Of a stretch of DNA of 47,873 nt, positions 31,298-42,370 are shown in pieces. Position numbers and translations under genes: made by a program. Source of the stretch: Scleroderma bovista. Lineage: Eukaryota; Basidiomycota; Agaricomycetes; Boletales; Sclerodermataceae. Each line of letters begins with the position of its first letter. Within the stretch, counting starts at the first letter, position 1. The notes beneath the pieces were generated by a model that saw nothing but the letters and a program-made list of their open reading frames with translations, was not told where the DNA came from and did not search any database. The stretch covers positions 1 to 47,873 of the forward strand of contig JAYMGJ010000732.1 in NCBI GenBank assembly GCA_037178675.1, given 5' to 3'.

Positions 31298-32859
31298 ATG
31301 CAACCAACTCCCCGGTGGGCACAACCACCCCAATTCGACGTGGACGGATCCGCAAGGAACTACAGTTACGGGTCCGTAACGACGCCCTACACCGACCGCG
31401 GATGGTTCGAGCACATACTTTCCCACGGACTCAGATACTTTGGCGCAATCACCGACCTCGATCTGCGAAACGTTTCCAAACTTGACCAGGTAACGAGTGC
31501 TATTGATGCGGGTGGGCAGTGTACCGGATGGATGCGAAATAGATTAGGCCGAGCTACAAGGCGATGGGATGGAGGAGAGAGAAGACACCCGGACGGCTTG
31601 TCATTTATTGGGTGGACCATAGGTACCGTCGCATTTTGAACGAGATGCCTTCCGATGACCTGCCCCTGTCGGGAGAAGACGATAGTGCGTTCTTGTACCT
31701 GCTTCGTTGATGGCGCAGATGTTGATGTTTTACAGGGCTCGATGACGAGTACAGATACTGGTCCTACGTCAAGATGCACCCTGCTCACCTCGTTCTTACA
31801 CGCACGTCGACACAGAGAGGCCGCCGATGCCCTTCAAAGTTGGTTGTATACCGATCGGCTTCTTTCGCATCCACAGCGCATCCAACCTCCGTTTAGCCAA
31901 GAGGAATGTCAGGAACTCATGTTGCGGCGTGCATTCTACATTGTCTTTCCATTTCTCATGTTCCTCTACAGGTCCTGGCCAACAATCTGGTCTTTCATAC
32001 ACGCACATGGTCACACGAATCCTATTATGAGTCGGCCCGTTCTGTTTTTGCATCGAGAATCCCGGTCTTTATCTTGTACACGCAGCACATTGGTGCCAGG
32101 TCCACTTCAGGCCGCACAAACCGCTGCCCCGCGAGCATCAGTCATATGCACACTGCAAAGCACACGCCGATCCTGCCCATGGTGCTAGAACTCGTCGTTG
32201 GGGTACTATGCCTCGGAATCCCGTTCCTCTTCGTCGACAGAGCAAGATACAGTAGCCACTTTGTGTGGAGAACAATACAGCCACGCCGAGCAGTGCTCTG
32301 TTATTCGTCATCGACGCATGTGCATGTCTCATGGTGAGGGCAGCATTCATGTTTTTGAAAGTTATACTAATTTCCTAACCGCAGTCGGCCATCATCCTCA
32401 ATGCTTCGGTGACGCTCATGACCCTGCCAGAATTGGATAGTATCCGGATTGGAGGTTTGGTCGCCATCTTATGCTCTGTGCTGAGCATGGTCACATCTTT
32501 TGTATCTATTTTTGCGGTATAAATCGGAAATGGCACCAAACCGCTGGAGAAGGCTTGGTTCTTCCTGTAAGCGTTATTCTTGTTTAGGACCCTTTCGCCA
32601 GTCACTGATATAAATACGACGGATCTTTCAGCGCCGAAGCATCATGCTCTCGCTTCCGCTCGTGTTTCTTGCGTATTCTGTTACTAGATTCATCCCTGGC
32701 GTCATCATATACTCGTTTAGGAGTGCGACCATCAACTTTGTCCATGCGGGAATGCCTATCGCTGCGAAGTTTGATGAGTATGTACGGTGGATGGTGATAG
32801 GTGTTCTTGGAGCTCTGACGGGGGTGTTGATCGCTTCTGTAATGGTGTCGGGGAGGTAA
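31298..32859 (+). CDS. Multi-pass membrane protein of an agaricomycete family, probably frameshifted
   Basis: The gene starts with MQPTPRWAQPPQFD and the YTDRGWFEHILSHGLRYF block, as in a family of mushroom proteins with a WW-like N-terminus and C-terminal membrane helices; the function is unknown. Exon 1 is 31298-31489, exon 2 is 31543-31684 (YWVDHRYRRILNEMP) and exon 3 starts at 31736 (DDEYRYWSYVKMHPAH). A one-base frame change near 31800-31820 separates VKMHPAHLVL from HREAADALQSWLYTD. Later exons encode LELVVGVLCLGIPFLF, a helix with SAIILNASVTLMTLP, and SIMLSLPLVFLAYSV. The stop is at 32857. Middle exon borders are uncertain. Confidence 0.6.
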
Positions 32860-33478
32860 TCAAGTGATCTGTGTATCTGTAGGTTCGTGACATAGCCTTG
32901 GCGTATTCTTTCCGTCCTCATGAAAACTTTATCATAGTCCGAATCGTCGTACAATGACATTCGTCACAAACTGCCATCTCTCCGTGCCATTGGAGGCCTT
33001 GCATGCCATCGTAAACTTATTTCAAGCTTGTCTAGTTGCCGAACACAACACGGGATTTGAATTTCTATGTATGCGAGCGGGTTCCTCATTGAAACTGGTT
33101 GAAAGCTTTGCGATGGCTGGAGCTCGGACTTCTAAGGCACGGGGTCTACTAAGTGTTTGTGGTAGGTTTTGCATATTATAGAAATGTATTTGACTCGCCG
33201 ACTGTTTCTCATAAGTACACACCCTGATGCCAATCAGTTGCTCGATGCTAGCCGCTGTGTTTCTGTCCTTGGCATAGGTACCAGATATTGGATACGTGTT
33301 TTGCACAATGAATTGCATGGCGAGAATAAAACATTGGGTTTTTAATATTTTATGGCCCCAGATGGTATGAGCGAGGCGATGCTGATACCTCGTGTCATCC
33401 GTGCGATGCTTGCAGGTCTCAACCTTGTGCCCTAACCACCACCTACCTCTACTCAACACGCCACTTTTCGCGATCACC
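32860..33478. other. Intergenic, no gene seen
   Basis: Spacer between two plus-strand genes. Open frames on the minus strand (33022-33480) lack motifs. Confidence 0.4.
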
Positions 33479-36400
33479 ATGACTCCTCAACCCACTGAGA
33501 AGCTTCAGCCTCGCTCAAGTTCCAACGCGAGTAAGTTTAGGCTCAATATCATCGATGGGATAGTAGTGACCGAATTCTCTAGGTACAGATCCTGCTGACC
33601 AGAGGGCTTGTACTAGTGCTGTTGAAACTGGATTTCGCACCGATGCCACCAAGGATGTCCCACGCGACTCTACAGGAAGTATCCCTCGCATGGACCCTGC
33701 GATCGCCAGAAAGCACTTCGATCGCATTGGCCGTTTTAGAATCCTTGTCATCGGCAGATCTAATGCTGGTAAAACGACACTCTTACAGCGCATTTGCAAC
33801 ACCACCGCGCTCCCGGAGGTCTTCAATTCCAAGGGAGAAGAGGTATGGCTATACATCCCACATGATAACTTATCATTCATTACGTCAACTTGCTGAAACC
33901 TGCCAATTCACAGCTTGATCCTAAGGTTGTGCAGGGATCTCTGGAGGCGAGTTCATGACCTGCCCGTTACACAAAGTCACTCACTGTCCTCAGAGAGGAG
34001 AACATAGCATTGAAAATGAATTGATTTTTCGGAGCAATACAGGTTTCATCTTTCACGACTCCAGAGGATTTGAGGCGGGTTCCGAGGAGGAAGTAAAGCT
34101 GATGAAGAATTTTCTCATGGACCGTGCAGCCACAATGGAATTAGAAAAGCGAGTCCATGCAATATGGTAGGCCATACTATAACTGAGAGATAACTGATCC
34201 TAAGTGGGGCAGGTATTGTATTCCATTGACTGATTCTGAAAGGCCAATTGTGGCTGCAGAAGAGCTCTTCTTCAATGAATGCAACACGGGAAATGGTGAG
34301 ATAGTCTGTTATGATATAGGGTGACAGGGCTCTGAAAATACATGGAATAGTTCCTGTGATTGTGGTGTTGACGAAGGCTGATGCCATGGAGTTTAAGGCA
34401 ATTGGGCAGCTCAGGGATGAAGGTTTGACAATGAAAGAAGCAAGGTCACAGGCAGGGGAATTAGCCAAACAGCTACTGGTACAGGTGAAGAAACAGGTTG
34501 AAGACCAATTGAGAGAGTGCAAGCACCATCCTAATGACTGTTTGGCACTATTTGGAGGGTATCAATTCATTTAGGTGTAGGCATGTGCTGACTTCTCTTA
34601 TTTATGCAGGTATGAACAAAACCAATGGAGATTGTGATCCACTTCTAAGGTGCACAACCAATGCACTGGATGATATGGAGATGCAACAGCTTTTGATATC
34701 AGCACAACAAGTCAATTTCAACCTGAATATTGAATATGCTATAAAGTAAGAAGGTTGCCTTCCTGTGGCTGTTGCATAATGGAACTGTGATCATTTGTAG
34801 ATATATTGTGAAGAAAGCAAATAGTCCATTTGACAAAAAAGCACTGGAATTGGGGATTCTGGATTGGATGCCATATCTAGAGGTATTGTCACCATTGGTA
34901 TTGCTTGTCATATTAATGGGGATCTGTTTATAGGTGATTGTTTGTCTGGTTAATGCAATGGAAGAAAGCTAACCATAGAATTGTACATGAATTATTATTG
35001 TGGCCTCTTGCCTTGACAGAGAGTGAGTGATTTCATGGCAGGTCCAGCTGGGTGTCTTCTCACTGTCTTCACCCCCACTCTGGTCCTGTTGCCTTGACAG
35101 GAAGTGAGTGATTTCATGGGAGGTCCAGCTGGGTGTCTTCTCACTGTCTTCACCCCCACTCTGGTCCTGTTGCATTGACAGTGGGTGAGTGATTTCATGG
35201 CAGGTCCAGCTGGGTGTCTTCTCACTGTCTTCACCCCCACTCTGGTCCTGTTGCCTTGACAGTGGGTGAGTGATTTCATGGCAGGTCCAGCTGGGTGTCT
35301 TTTCACTGTGTTCACCCCCACTCTGGTCCTGTTGCCTTGACAGTCTGTGAGTGATTTCATGGCAGTTCCAGCTGGGTGTCTTCTCACTGTCTTCACCCCC
35401 ACTCTGGTCCTGTTGCCTTGGCAGGAAGTGAGTGATTTCATGGCAGGTCCAGCTGGGTGTCTTCTCACTGTCTTCACCCCCACTCTGGTCCTGTTGCCTT
35501 GACAGCAAGTGAGTGATTTCATGGGAGGTCCAGCTGGGTGTCTTCTCACTGCCTTCACCCCCACTCTGGTTCTGTTGCCTGGACAGGAAGTGAGTGATTT
35601 CATGGCAGGTCCAGCTGGGTGTCTTCTCACTGTCTTCACCCCCACTCTGGTCCTGTTGCCCTGACAGAGAGTGGGTGATTTCATGGCAGGTCCAGCTGGG
35701 TGTCTTCTCACTGTCTTCACCCCACTCTGGTCCTGTTGCATTGACAGTGGGTGAGTGATTTCATGGCAGGTCCAGCTGGGTGTCTTCTCACTGTCTTCAC
35801 CCCCACTCTGGTCCTGTTGCATTGACAGTGGGTGAGTGATTTCATGGCAGGTCCAGCTGGGTGTCTTCTCACTGCCTTCACCCCCACTCTGGTCCTGTTG
35901 CCTTGACAGTCTGTGAGTGATTTCATGGCATGTCCAGCTGGGTGTCTTCTCACTGTCTTCACCCCCACTCTGGTCCTGTTGCATTGACAGTGGGTGAGTG
36001 ATTTCATGGCAGGTCCAGCTGGGTGTCTTCTCACTGTCTTCACCCCAACTCTGGTTGTGTTGCCTTGACAGGAAGTGAGTGATTTCATGGCAGGTCCAGC
36101 TGGGTGTCTTCTCACTGTCTTCATCCCTCCACTCTGGTTCTATTGCCTTGACAGTCTGTGAGTGATTTCATGGCAGGTCCAGCTGGGTGTCGTCTCACTG
36201 TCTTCACCCCCACTCTGGTCCTGTTGCCCTGACAGAGAGTGAGTGATTTCATGGCAGGTCCAATTGGGTGTCTTCTCACTGTCTTCACCCCCACTCTGGT
36301 CCTGTTGCATTGACAGTCTGTGAGTGATTTCATGGCAGGTCCAGCTGGGTGTCTTCTCACTGTCTTCACCCCCACTCTGGTCCTGTTGCATTGACAGTGG

Positions 36401-39001
36401 GTGAGTGATTTCATGGCAGGTCCAGCTGGGTGTCCTCTCACTGTCTTCACCCCCACTCTGATCCTGTTGCCTTGACAGCAAGTGAGTAATTTCATGGCAG
36501 GTCCAACTGGGTGTCTTCTCACTGCCTTCACCCCCACTCTGGTCCTGTTGCATTGACAGTGGGTGAGCGATTTCATGGCAGGTCCAGCTGGGTGTCTTCT
36601 CACTGTCTTCACCCCCACTCTGGTCCTGTTGCTTTGACAGGAAGTGAGTGATTTCATGGCATGTCCAACTGGGTGTCTTCTCACTGTCTTCACCCCCACT
36701 CTGGTCCTGTTGCCTTGACAGAAAGTGAGTGATTTCATGGCAGGTCCAGCTGGGTGTCTTCTCACTGTCTTCACTTCCACTCTGGTCATGTTGCCTTGAC
36801 AGCAAGTGAGTGATTTCATGGCAGGTCCAATTGGGTGTCTTCTCACTGTCTTCACCCCCACTCTGGTCCTGTTGCATTGACAGTCTGTGAGTGATTTCAT
36901 GGCAGGTCCAGCTGGGTGTCTTCTCACTGTCTTCACCCCCACTCTGGTCCTGTTGCATTGACAGTGGGTGAGTGATCTCATGGCAGGTCCAGCTGGGTGT
37001 CCTCTCACTGTCTTCACCCCCACTCTGATCTTGTTGCCTTGACAGCAAGTGAGTGATTTCATGGCAGGTCTAACTGGGTGTCTTCTCACTGCCTTCACCC
37101 CCACTCTGGTCCTGTTGCATTGACAGTGGGTGAGCGATTTCATGGCAGGTCCAGCTGAGTGTCTTCTCACTGTCTTCACCCCCACTCTGGTCCTGTTGCC
37201 TTGACAGGAAGTGAGTGATTTCATGGCATGTCCAACTGGGTGTCTTCTCACTGTCTTCACCCCCACTCTGGTCCTGTTGCCTTGACAGAAAGTGAGTGAT
37301 TTCATGGCAGGTCCAGCTGGGTGTCTTCTCACTGTCTTCACTTCCACTCTGGTCATGTTGCCTTGACAGCAAGTGAGTGATTTCATGGCAGGTCCAGCTG
37401 GGTGTCTTCTCACTGCCTTCACCCCCACTCTGGTCCTGTTTCCTTGACAGTGGGTGAGTGATTTCATGGCAGGTCCAGCTGGGTGTCTTCTCACTGTCTT
37501 CACCCCCACTCTGGTCCTGTTGCCTTGACAGGAAGTGAGTGATTTCATGGAAGGTCCAGCTGGGTGTCTTACTGTCTTCACCCCCACTCTGGTCCTGTTG
37601 CCTTGACAGAAAGTGAGTGATTTCATGGCAGGTCCAGCTGAGTGTCTTTTCACTGTCTTCACCCTCACTCTGGTCCTGTTGCCTTGACAGGAAGTGAGTG
37701 ATTTCATGGCAGGTCCAGCTGGGTGTCTTCTCACTGTCTTCACTCCCACTCTGGTCCTGTTGTCTTGACAGAAAGTGGGTGATTTAATGCCATGTTGAGT
37801 TGGGAGTCTTCTCACCATCTTCACCCACACTCTGGTCCTGTTGCCTTGACAGAGAGTGAGTGTTTTCATGTCAGGTCCATCTGGGTGTTTTCTCATGATT
37901 ATCACTACCACTTTGTTCTTCTTACCTTGCCAGGAAGTGAGTAGTTTCCTCTTGAGTCCAGTGGAGTACTTCTTGATTGTCTATCACTTTCACTCTGCTC
38001 CTGTTATCCCAATAGTGTGTGAGTAATTCTGTACTACATCTAGCTAAGTGTCTTCTCACTACCTTAAACCCCACTCTGGCATTGTGATATTTACAGCTGG
38101 TTAGTGAGTTCACCTCAAATCTGGCTGGATATGATTTCTCATTGGCCCACTGTCTTTTATCATTTATTCTCTTGATAGAGTGTGAGTGACTTAATTTCAG
38201 GTCTAGCTTTGTATTTCTCACTGTTATTATTCCCACCATGATTTTGGTGTGTGCACAGAAAGTGAGTGATGTTATACATATATTATTGTACTATCGTACC
38301 AATGCCCTGCCTTTTTATTTCTTCAGCAAGTCAGTCAACTTCCATTATTTGCCTCTTATGGCCATTATTGTTCACTTTTTTCACATTACTTCTCTAGGAT
38401 GTTAGTCATTTTTACCTTCTTCACCCTGCTTATCCTTTACATATTTTACATTTTCTAGGCAGTAGGTTATCATTTTCTCATTCACTGATATGTTTCCATG
38501 TGTTCCCTTAGAATTTGGTATGTTCTTGTTTTCTGTCCATCATATCTCCATCATATCTCCCACATAGAATGTCAGTCAATTTTTCATGGATTTACCCTTA
38601 GCTTATGGTTGTCATTGCAACAAAGAGAATATTTTTCATTGATGATTTTGAACTACCTGTTTTGTGCCCATCTCACATGGAGTCTTCTGTGCAGCAGTGC
38701 ATAATACATGGTGCTGGTGAGCCACATCCAGTCCTTGTCCACAATTTCTAAATTTGTCAAAGGATGTATTCTCATCTTTGAGTACTCCTACTTCTATTTA
38801 CAAGCAAAAGCAGATCAGAAGGACATCATTGCACTTGCAGTCAAGGAATACCAAGAGTCTAGGATTCAAAGTTCTATTGTTGTGGCACTTCAACACACTA
38901 TCCAGGAATATAATAAAGATCATATTAAATTACAGCAGGCCATTTTTGATATCATCATGGAAAACCGCATGTGTAAGTTTGTATTATTTATAAACACATG
39001 A
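33479..39001 (+). CDS. P-loop GTPase gene containing a tandem intron/microexon array
   Basis: Proposed exons: 33479-33530, 33583-33842, 33914-33950, 33994-34166, 34213-34295, 34351-34558, an exon ending at 34745, 34801-34882 and 34934-34939. Then come 3-nt exons every 81 bp from 35020 (separate entries), 38695-38710, and 38805 to the stop at 38999-39001. The G-domain shows G1 GRSNAGKTTLL (about residue 75), G3 FHDSRGFEAG and G4 LTKAD, as in agaricomycete G-domain proteins. The last exon (KADQKDIIALAVKEYQES ... IIMENR) resembles the helical C-terminus of that family and is in phase with the 16-nt exon before it. The exon border near 34559 is ambiguous. The substrate is GTP; the cellular role is unknown. 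Confidence 0.7.
35020..37936 (+). repeat. 81-bp tandem array: intron-like units separated by variable triplets
   Basis: There are about 37 units, almost all exactly 81 bp. Each begins with a variable triplet, then GTGAGTGATTTCATGGCAGG, a middle with CTTCTCACTG, a pyrimidine-rich stretch and a TTGACAG end. The triplets are TGG (10), GAA (9), TCT (5), CAA (5), AGA (4) and AAA (4), at 35020 AGA, 35101 GAA, 35182 TGG, 35263 TGG, 35344 TCT, 35425 GAA, 35506 CAA and so on to 37934 GAA. The triplet is the most variable site. Donor variants are GTGGGT (after 35668 and 37772) and GTGAGC (after 36560 and 37127). Read unspliced in phase 0, each unit hits TGA just before its final CAG. Confidence 0.92.
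37937..38570 (+). repeat. Diverged right flank of the array with preserved splice borders
   Basis: The units become unrecognisable in sequence but keep an AG, a block of 3 nt, then GTNNGT: TGT at 38016, CTG at 38097, AGT at 38179, AAA at 38259, CAA at 38327, GAT at 38398, GCA at 38459, a 6-nt block AATTTG at 38512 and AAT at 38568. Intervening lengths shrink from about 79 to 50 nt. CTCAT or CTCAC persists in most. None of the blocks is a stop codon. Confidence 0.8.
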
Positions 39002-39362
39002 AATCTTGAATCAAGTTTTGACTCAGCAAACAAATTCAATTTGGCACAGCAGCCAGAAAATCAGGCTTGATCAAACCAGATTTTTTTTGTTGATAGGTAA
39101 GCTTCTACCCATGCTATGATTCCAAATTGAATGTATATTAACACCTTTATCTAGTACAAAGCAATTTTCTCCTTCCTAATGGTGTCAACTGTCTAAATTG
39201 TTGAGGCTAGCAGCCACCTCCTGAACCACTAAGTACACAGTATATAGCTTGGGTAGAATAATTGCTGTTTCTCTTTGTCTGTGAACCACTTATCACTGTA
39301 CCACCCTGATCCTTCCCTTCAATTGATCTTTGTAGTTGCATACCCCCATTTCAATGAATTTC
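39002..39362. other. Intergenic, no gene seen
   Basis: AT-rich spacer after the GTPase gene, with no motif recognised. Confidence 0.4.
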
Positions 39363-39538
39363 ATCAGGAAATTGGTGAGAATTAGATAAAGCATTATCTA
39401 CCATTTTCATGCATGTCAAGTGTATCCTGAGATGTCATTCTGATGAAGCAGTAGATCAGGCTAGTTAATTCAGGATAGTGTAGATAGTGATGACCAGGTA
39501 CATTCACTATGGGTGAACATGATCAAGCATATTCCATC
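39363..39538 (+). repeat. Partial copy of element E
   Basis: It begins with CATCAGGAAA, like the left end of element E at 15891, and stays about 90 percent similar for 175 bp, up to a shared TATTCC. After that the two diverge and no right end was found. It shows that E is a dispersed repeat family. Confidence 0.82.
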
Positions 39539-40728
39539 AGGACAAAGCCCTAATGCCATAGATGCCATAGATGGAAAGCTATGGAACAATGTTCATAATT
39601 TATGCAACTATTCCACTATGGATACTATAGATGAATATAGTAGTTGGTATTGTGTACTCTTTATGCAATAATTAACCAATCTATGTCACACAAATGACAA
39701 TAATTTGATGCTGTGTGCTGCCATTTGGTCAGACAGTTCTGAAAATGCAAGCCCTACGTCCATAAATTCCCTCAGTGATAAATAGATGTTCGATGAGTTA
39801 AGATACATGCATCGCATATGGTCATCTGCTTGATCTTTGATAGAATGTCTGACATTGGGAAACATAGCACTAGCACTGCCAACATGTGTGATAAATATCC
39901 CACCATGTCAAACAGTAGTAGCATGCAGACTCAGTGTCTGGGCAATCTGGCAGGGCTTGCAGAATTCGCCTCAATACATCCGACTGAGGCTTGATCTCAT
40001 GGAAAGGTGCTTGGTGAGTAAACAGTTCCTGGAGAAAAAAAGTCAAATAGTGCATACAATGGTCAGTTCAAGTGTATACCACCGTGAAGGTTCAGACGTC
40101 TTTCCCCACGTTGAATCATATTCACCGGGTTCCACAGCTTAAAACCTTCGCACATGGGATGGGTGCTCAAGGCCACACTGAAGGAAGAGCCTATCAGATT
40201 CAGGTTGAAAAATCAATCATTGAGAACTCTGAGTATGTTCATCATTAGATATCAGCATGTTGACCTATCAGAAACAACTGTCAAGAAGGACTAAGGAGAT
40301 GGAAAAGTGAATGAACATATATGACTGGGCCAATGTCACACATAATGTACCTACTTTGTCCTGTCTTACACAGCCACCCGAAGGTGAAAATCAGCTGAGT
40401 GTCACAGGCCAGCGGACAGTAGCCCAAGGATACCAAGCATTCAAGCATGCATAGCGGGAATCACATCAATGTATTAAAACGGCATACTACTAGGTGGACA
40501 GCAGTGTGTATGGCAATAGAACGGGTTACATGGCAGTAAAAAAGCAAGCTACCACCACGAAAATCAGCAAATAACAAATGCAGGGGAGACAATGAATTCG
40601 AGGAGACCAAAGAGGGGAGGAAACAGTGCATTGAAAGGCGTGAGAAAGCGGCAGTTTGACAGTGTAATTGAAGGGCTGAAATGAGGCGTCAGTAGGTGGG
40701 ACAACGTGAGTGAGTGACAGCACACCGA
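39539..40728. other. Mostly unassigned DNA
   Basis: Apart from the short kinase-like relic at 39870-40055, I see no gene or repeat. Short minus-strand frames near 40530-40720 have no motif. Confidence 0.4.
39870..40055 (-). pseudogene. Possible kinase C-lobe relic
   Basis: The fragment ELFTHQAPFHEIKPQSD followed by CLTWWDIYHTCWQC resembles the alphaF-to-alphaH region of agaricomycete kinases (ELFTG.PF.EI ... WW.IC..CW). It lacks every catalytic motif. The match is short and from memory. Confidence 0.4.
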
Positions 40729-41085
40729 TCAGTGAAATCCGTGCAGATACTGGAACTTGTCATTTTCACTCGCAGACCCACTGCTTCTGATAGACTTCCC
40801 TTTCCCCTTCACACTGCTCTTGACGTAGTACTGTGCCTCATCGACAATCTTCACGAAGTTTGCATCCGAAAGTGACATGATTGGCTCCAGAAGTCTTCTC
40901 GTCGTCTCACCCATGTCTGGACATTGAAGCCGAATGATTCACTGTCAGGAATAATGGCCTCCCAAGTTGTACCAGTATCAGTTTTCAAGATGACCGCATG
41001 TCTCTGTGGCTTTGCTCCAATCTCGATTTGTTTGAGTTGAAGGTTTCCATGCACAGTGAGAGTCAGCGCCTCGAATCTCCAGTGC
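40729..41085 (-). pseudogene. Unidentified gene 3' end fused to a copia fragment
   Basis: Downstream of the copia MHWRF codons the frame continues as EALTLTVHGNLQLKQIEIG ... WEAIIPDSESFGFNVQTW, which is not copia-like. After a one-base shift at about 40910 it continues as GETTRRLLEPIMSLSDANF and ends at 40729. I do not recognise the family. It looks like the tail of a host gene whose upstream part was replaced by the truncated retrotransposon. Confidence 0.45.
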
Positions 41086-41271
41086 ATAATGTTGTAATCG
41101 ACTTTGCTCACAGAGGCGATATAATTAGATCTAATTATCGGGATAGATCTAATCCCGAAAATGATGTTGCGATCGTCTTCTGGGTCTGGCCCAAACCATA
41201 GGCGTTCAGCTTTATGAGTGAGGCTAATGCCTCTCTTATCGCCAGTGACTTTGTAGTTACGCTGGAGCATT

Positions 41272-42370
41272 TCACCCATAGAAATAAGGCGTGCAGTAGC
41301 ACCTGGCATATGGAGCACTTGGGTGAGTGTGATAACTAACTTTCTCATCCCCTGAGTTGTGGTCTAGGCACCGGAGTAATACCGTGCCAATGCCAGCAAT
41401 CAGTGCTATACCATTAGCTGTTTTGGCGTAGTGTGCTCGCTTTAGCACGTTGTAAGAGGCGAAATCGCCTATGTCACCAGTGAAGTGGCGTGATGCGCCA
41501 GAGTCTAGGAGCCAGAAGGCACCAGATAATTCGCTATCGTTGACCATTTTCCCCTTACAGCCAGCACAGCGTGCATTATTCGAACACGAACAAATATATG
41601 CATTACTTGAGACACGACACAACAAATTGTAGTTACTGCTCGCTATATACAGTGCCGGCGTAAAGCGCACATGTAAAGGGAGCATGTCAGTGTCGGTCAG
41701 CTCGCATGCAGAAGGTATTTGCCTGAAAAGGCTGGCCTCTGCGCCCATCGCCATCGACGTCGCGTTGTAGCGGTCAAGGACCATCGCGTCGATTTCGTCG
41801 AACTCGTCGTTGGCAAAGGGCTCATGGGCGAAGGGTTCATCATCCCCAAGGGAGATGGCATCCTCCTCATACATCGTGATGTGCTCCTCAAGACGAGGGC
41901 GCTTCAACGAGGAGGGACCGGCCTCAGGCTGGTCCAGGTTCGCACTCGCCAACGACACAACTTGGTTGAGGGTGTGGATGGTCTGGCAGGAGGGCTCTAC
42001 CCTCAGACGGTGTGCCAAATCGAAGGCCTTAATAGTATTTTCGAAAGCAGGGGGGCTGTAGTGGGCAGCACCAGGAGTGTGAGCCAAGGTGCAAGGGTCG
42101 ACGGTGGGCTCTGGTCCATCATAGTGGACCTAAGTGGCAAAGGCAGCTTGTTGGGCATTTTCGCGGCGAGCGCGGGCCTTCTTGCCGCCATGTTGAGTGC
42201 GGCCTCCCTGTCCTTGGGCAGGAGCGTTTCCGCTCGCACCACCGTTGGACCCGCCTTGCTGCTGCTGCTGCCTCTGGGGCTGCTGCTGCTGCTGGGCGAA
42301 CTTGGGGTCAGCTGGCTTGTGCTTCACAGCACTAAGCTTGTTGGCCTGGGGGCCCTTACCACTGGCACGG
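41272..42370 (-). pseudogene. Copia gag tail and protease
   Basis: It continues the copia frame after the inserted LTR, with a Gln-rich run and Arg/Lys-rich segment. After an in-frame TAG (42130-42132, probably from CAG) comes a variable region and the aspartic protease, with WLLDSGASRHFTGD as active site. A one-base shift at about 41340 separates this from TQVLHMPGATARLISMGEM and DYNIMHWRF, the pre-integrase domain. No zinc-knuckle CCHC is obvious. Confidence 0.85.

Noticed and set aside
35041..37900. CRISPR-like or satellite centromere array
   Set aside because: There are no spacers, only a 3-nt variable site. The array lies inside a gene on the coding strand and has splice signals, so satellite DNA without function is the less complete explanation.
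36121..37911. Minus-strand open frame of 596 codons made of 27-residue repeats with one variable residue
   Set aside because: The 81-bp period is a multiple of three, so open frames arise automatically in more than one frame of the minus strand. There is no start context, no signal or domain, and in the diverged flank the open frame disappears while the plus-strand splice borders persist. The same applies to 34995-35984 and 35717-36124.
39837..40142. Plus-strand open frame of 101 codons
   Set aside because: It has no motif and overlaps the more family-like minus-strand kinase relic.
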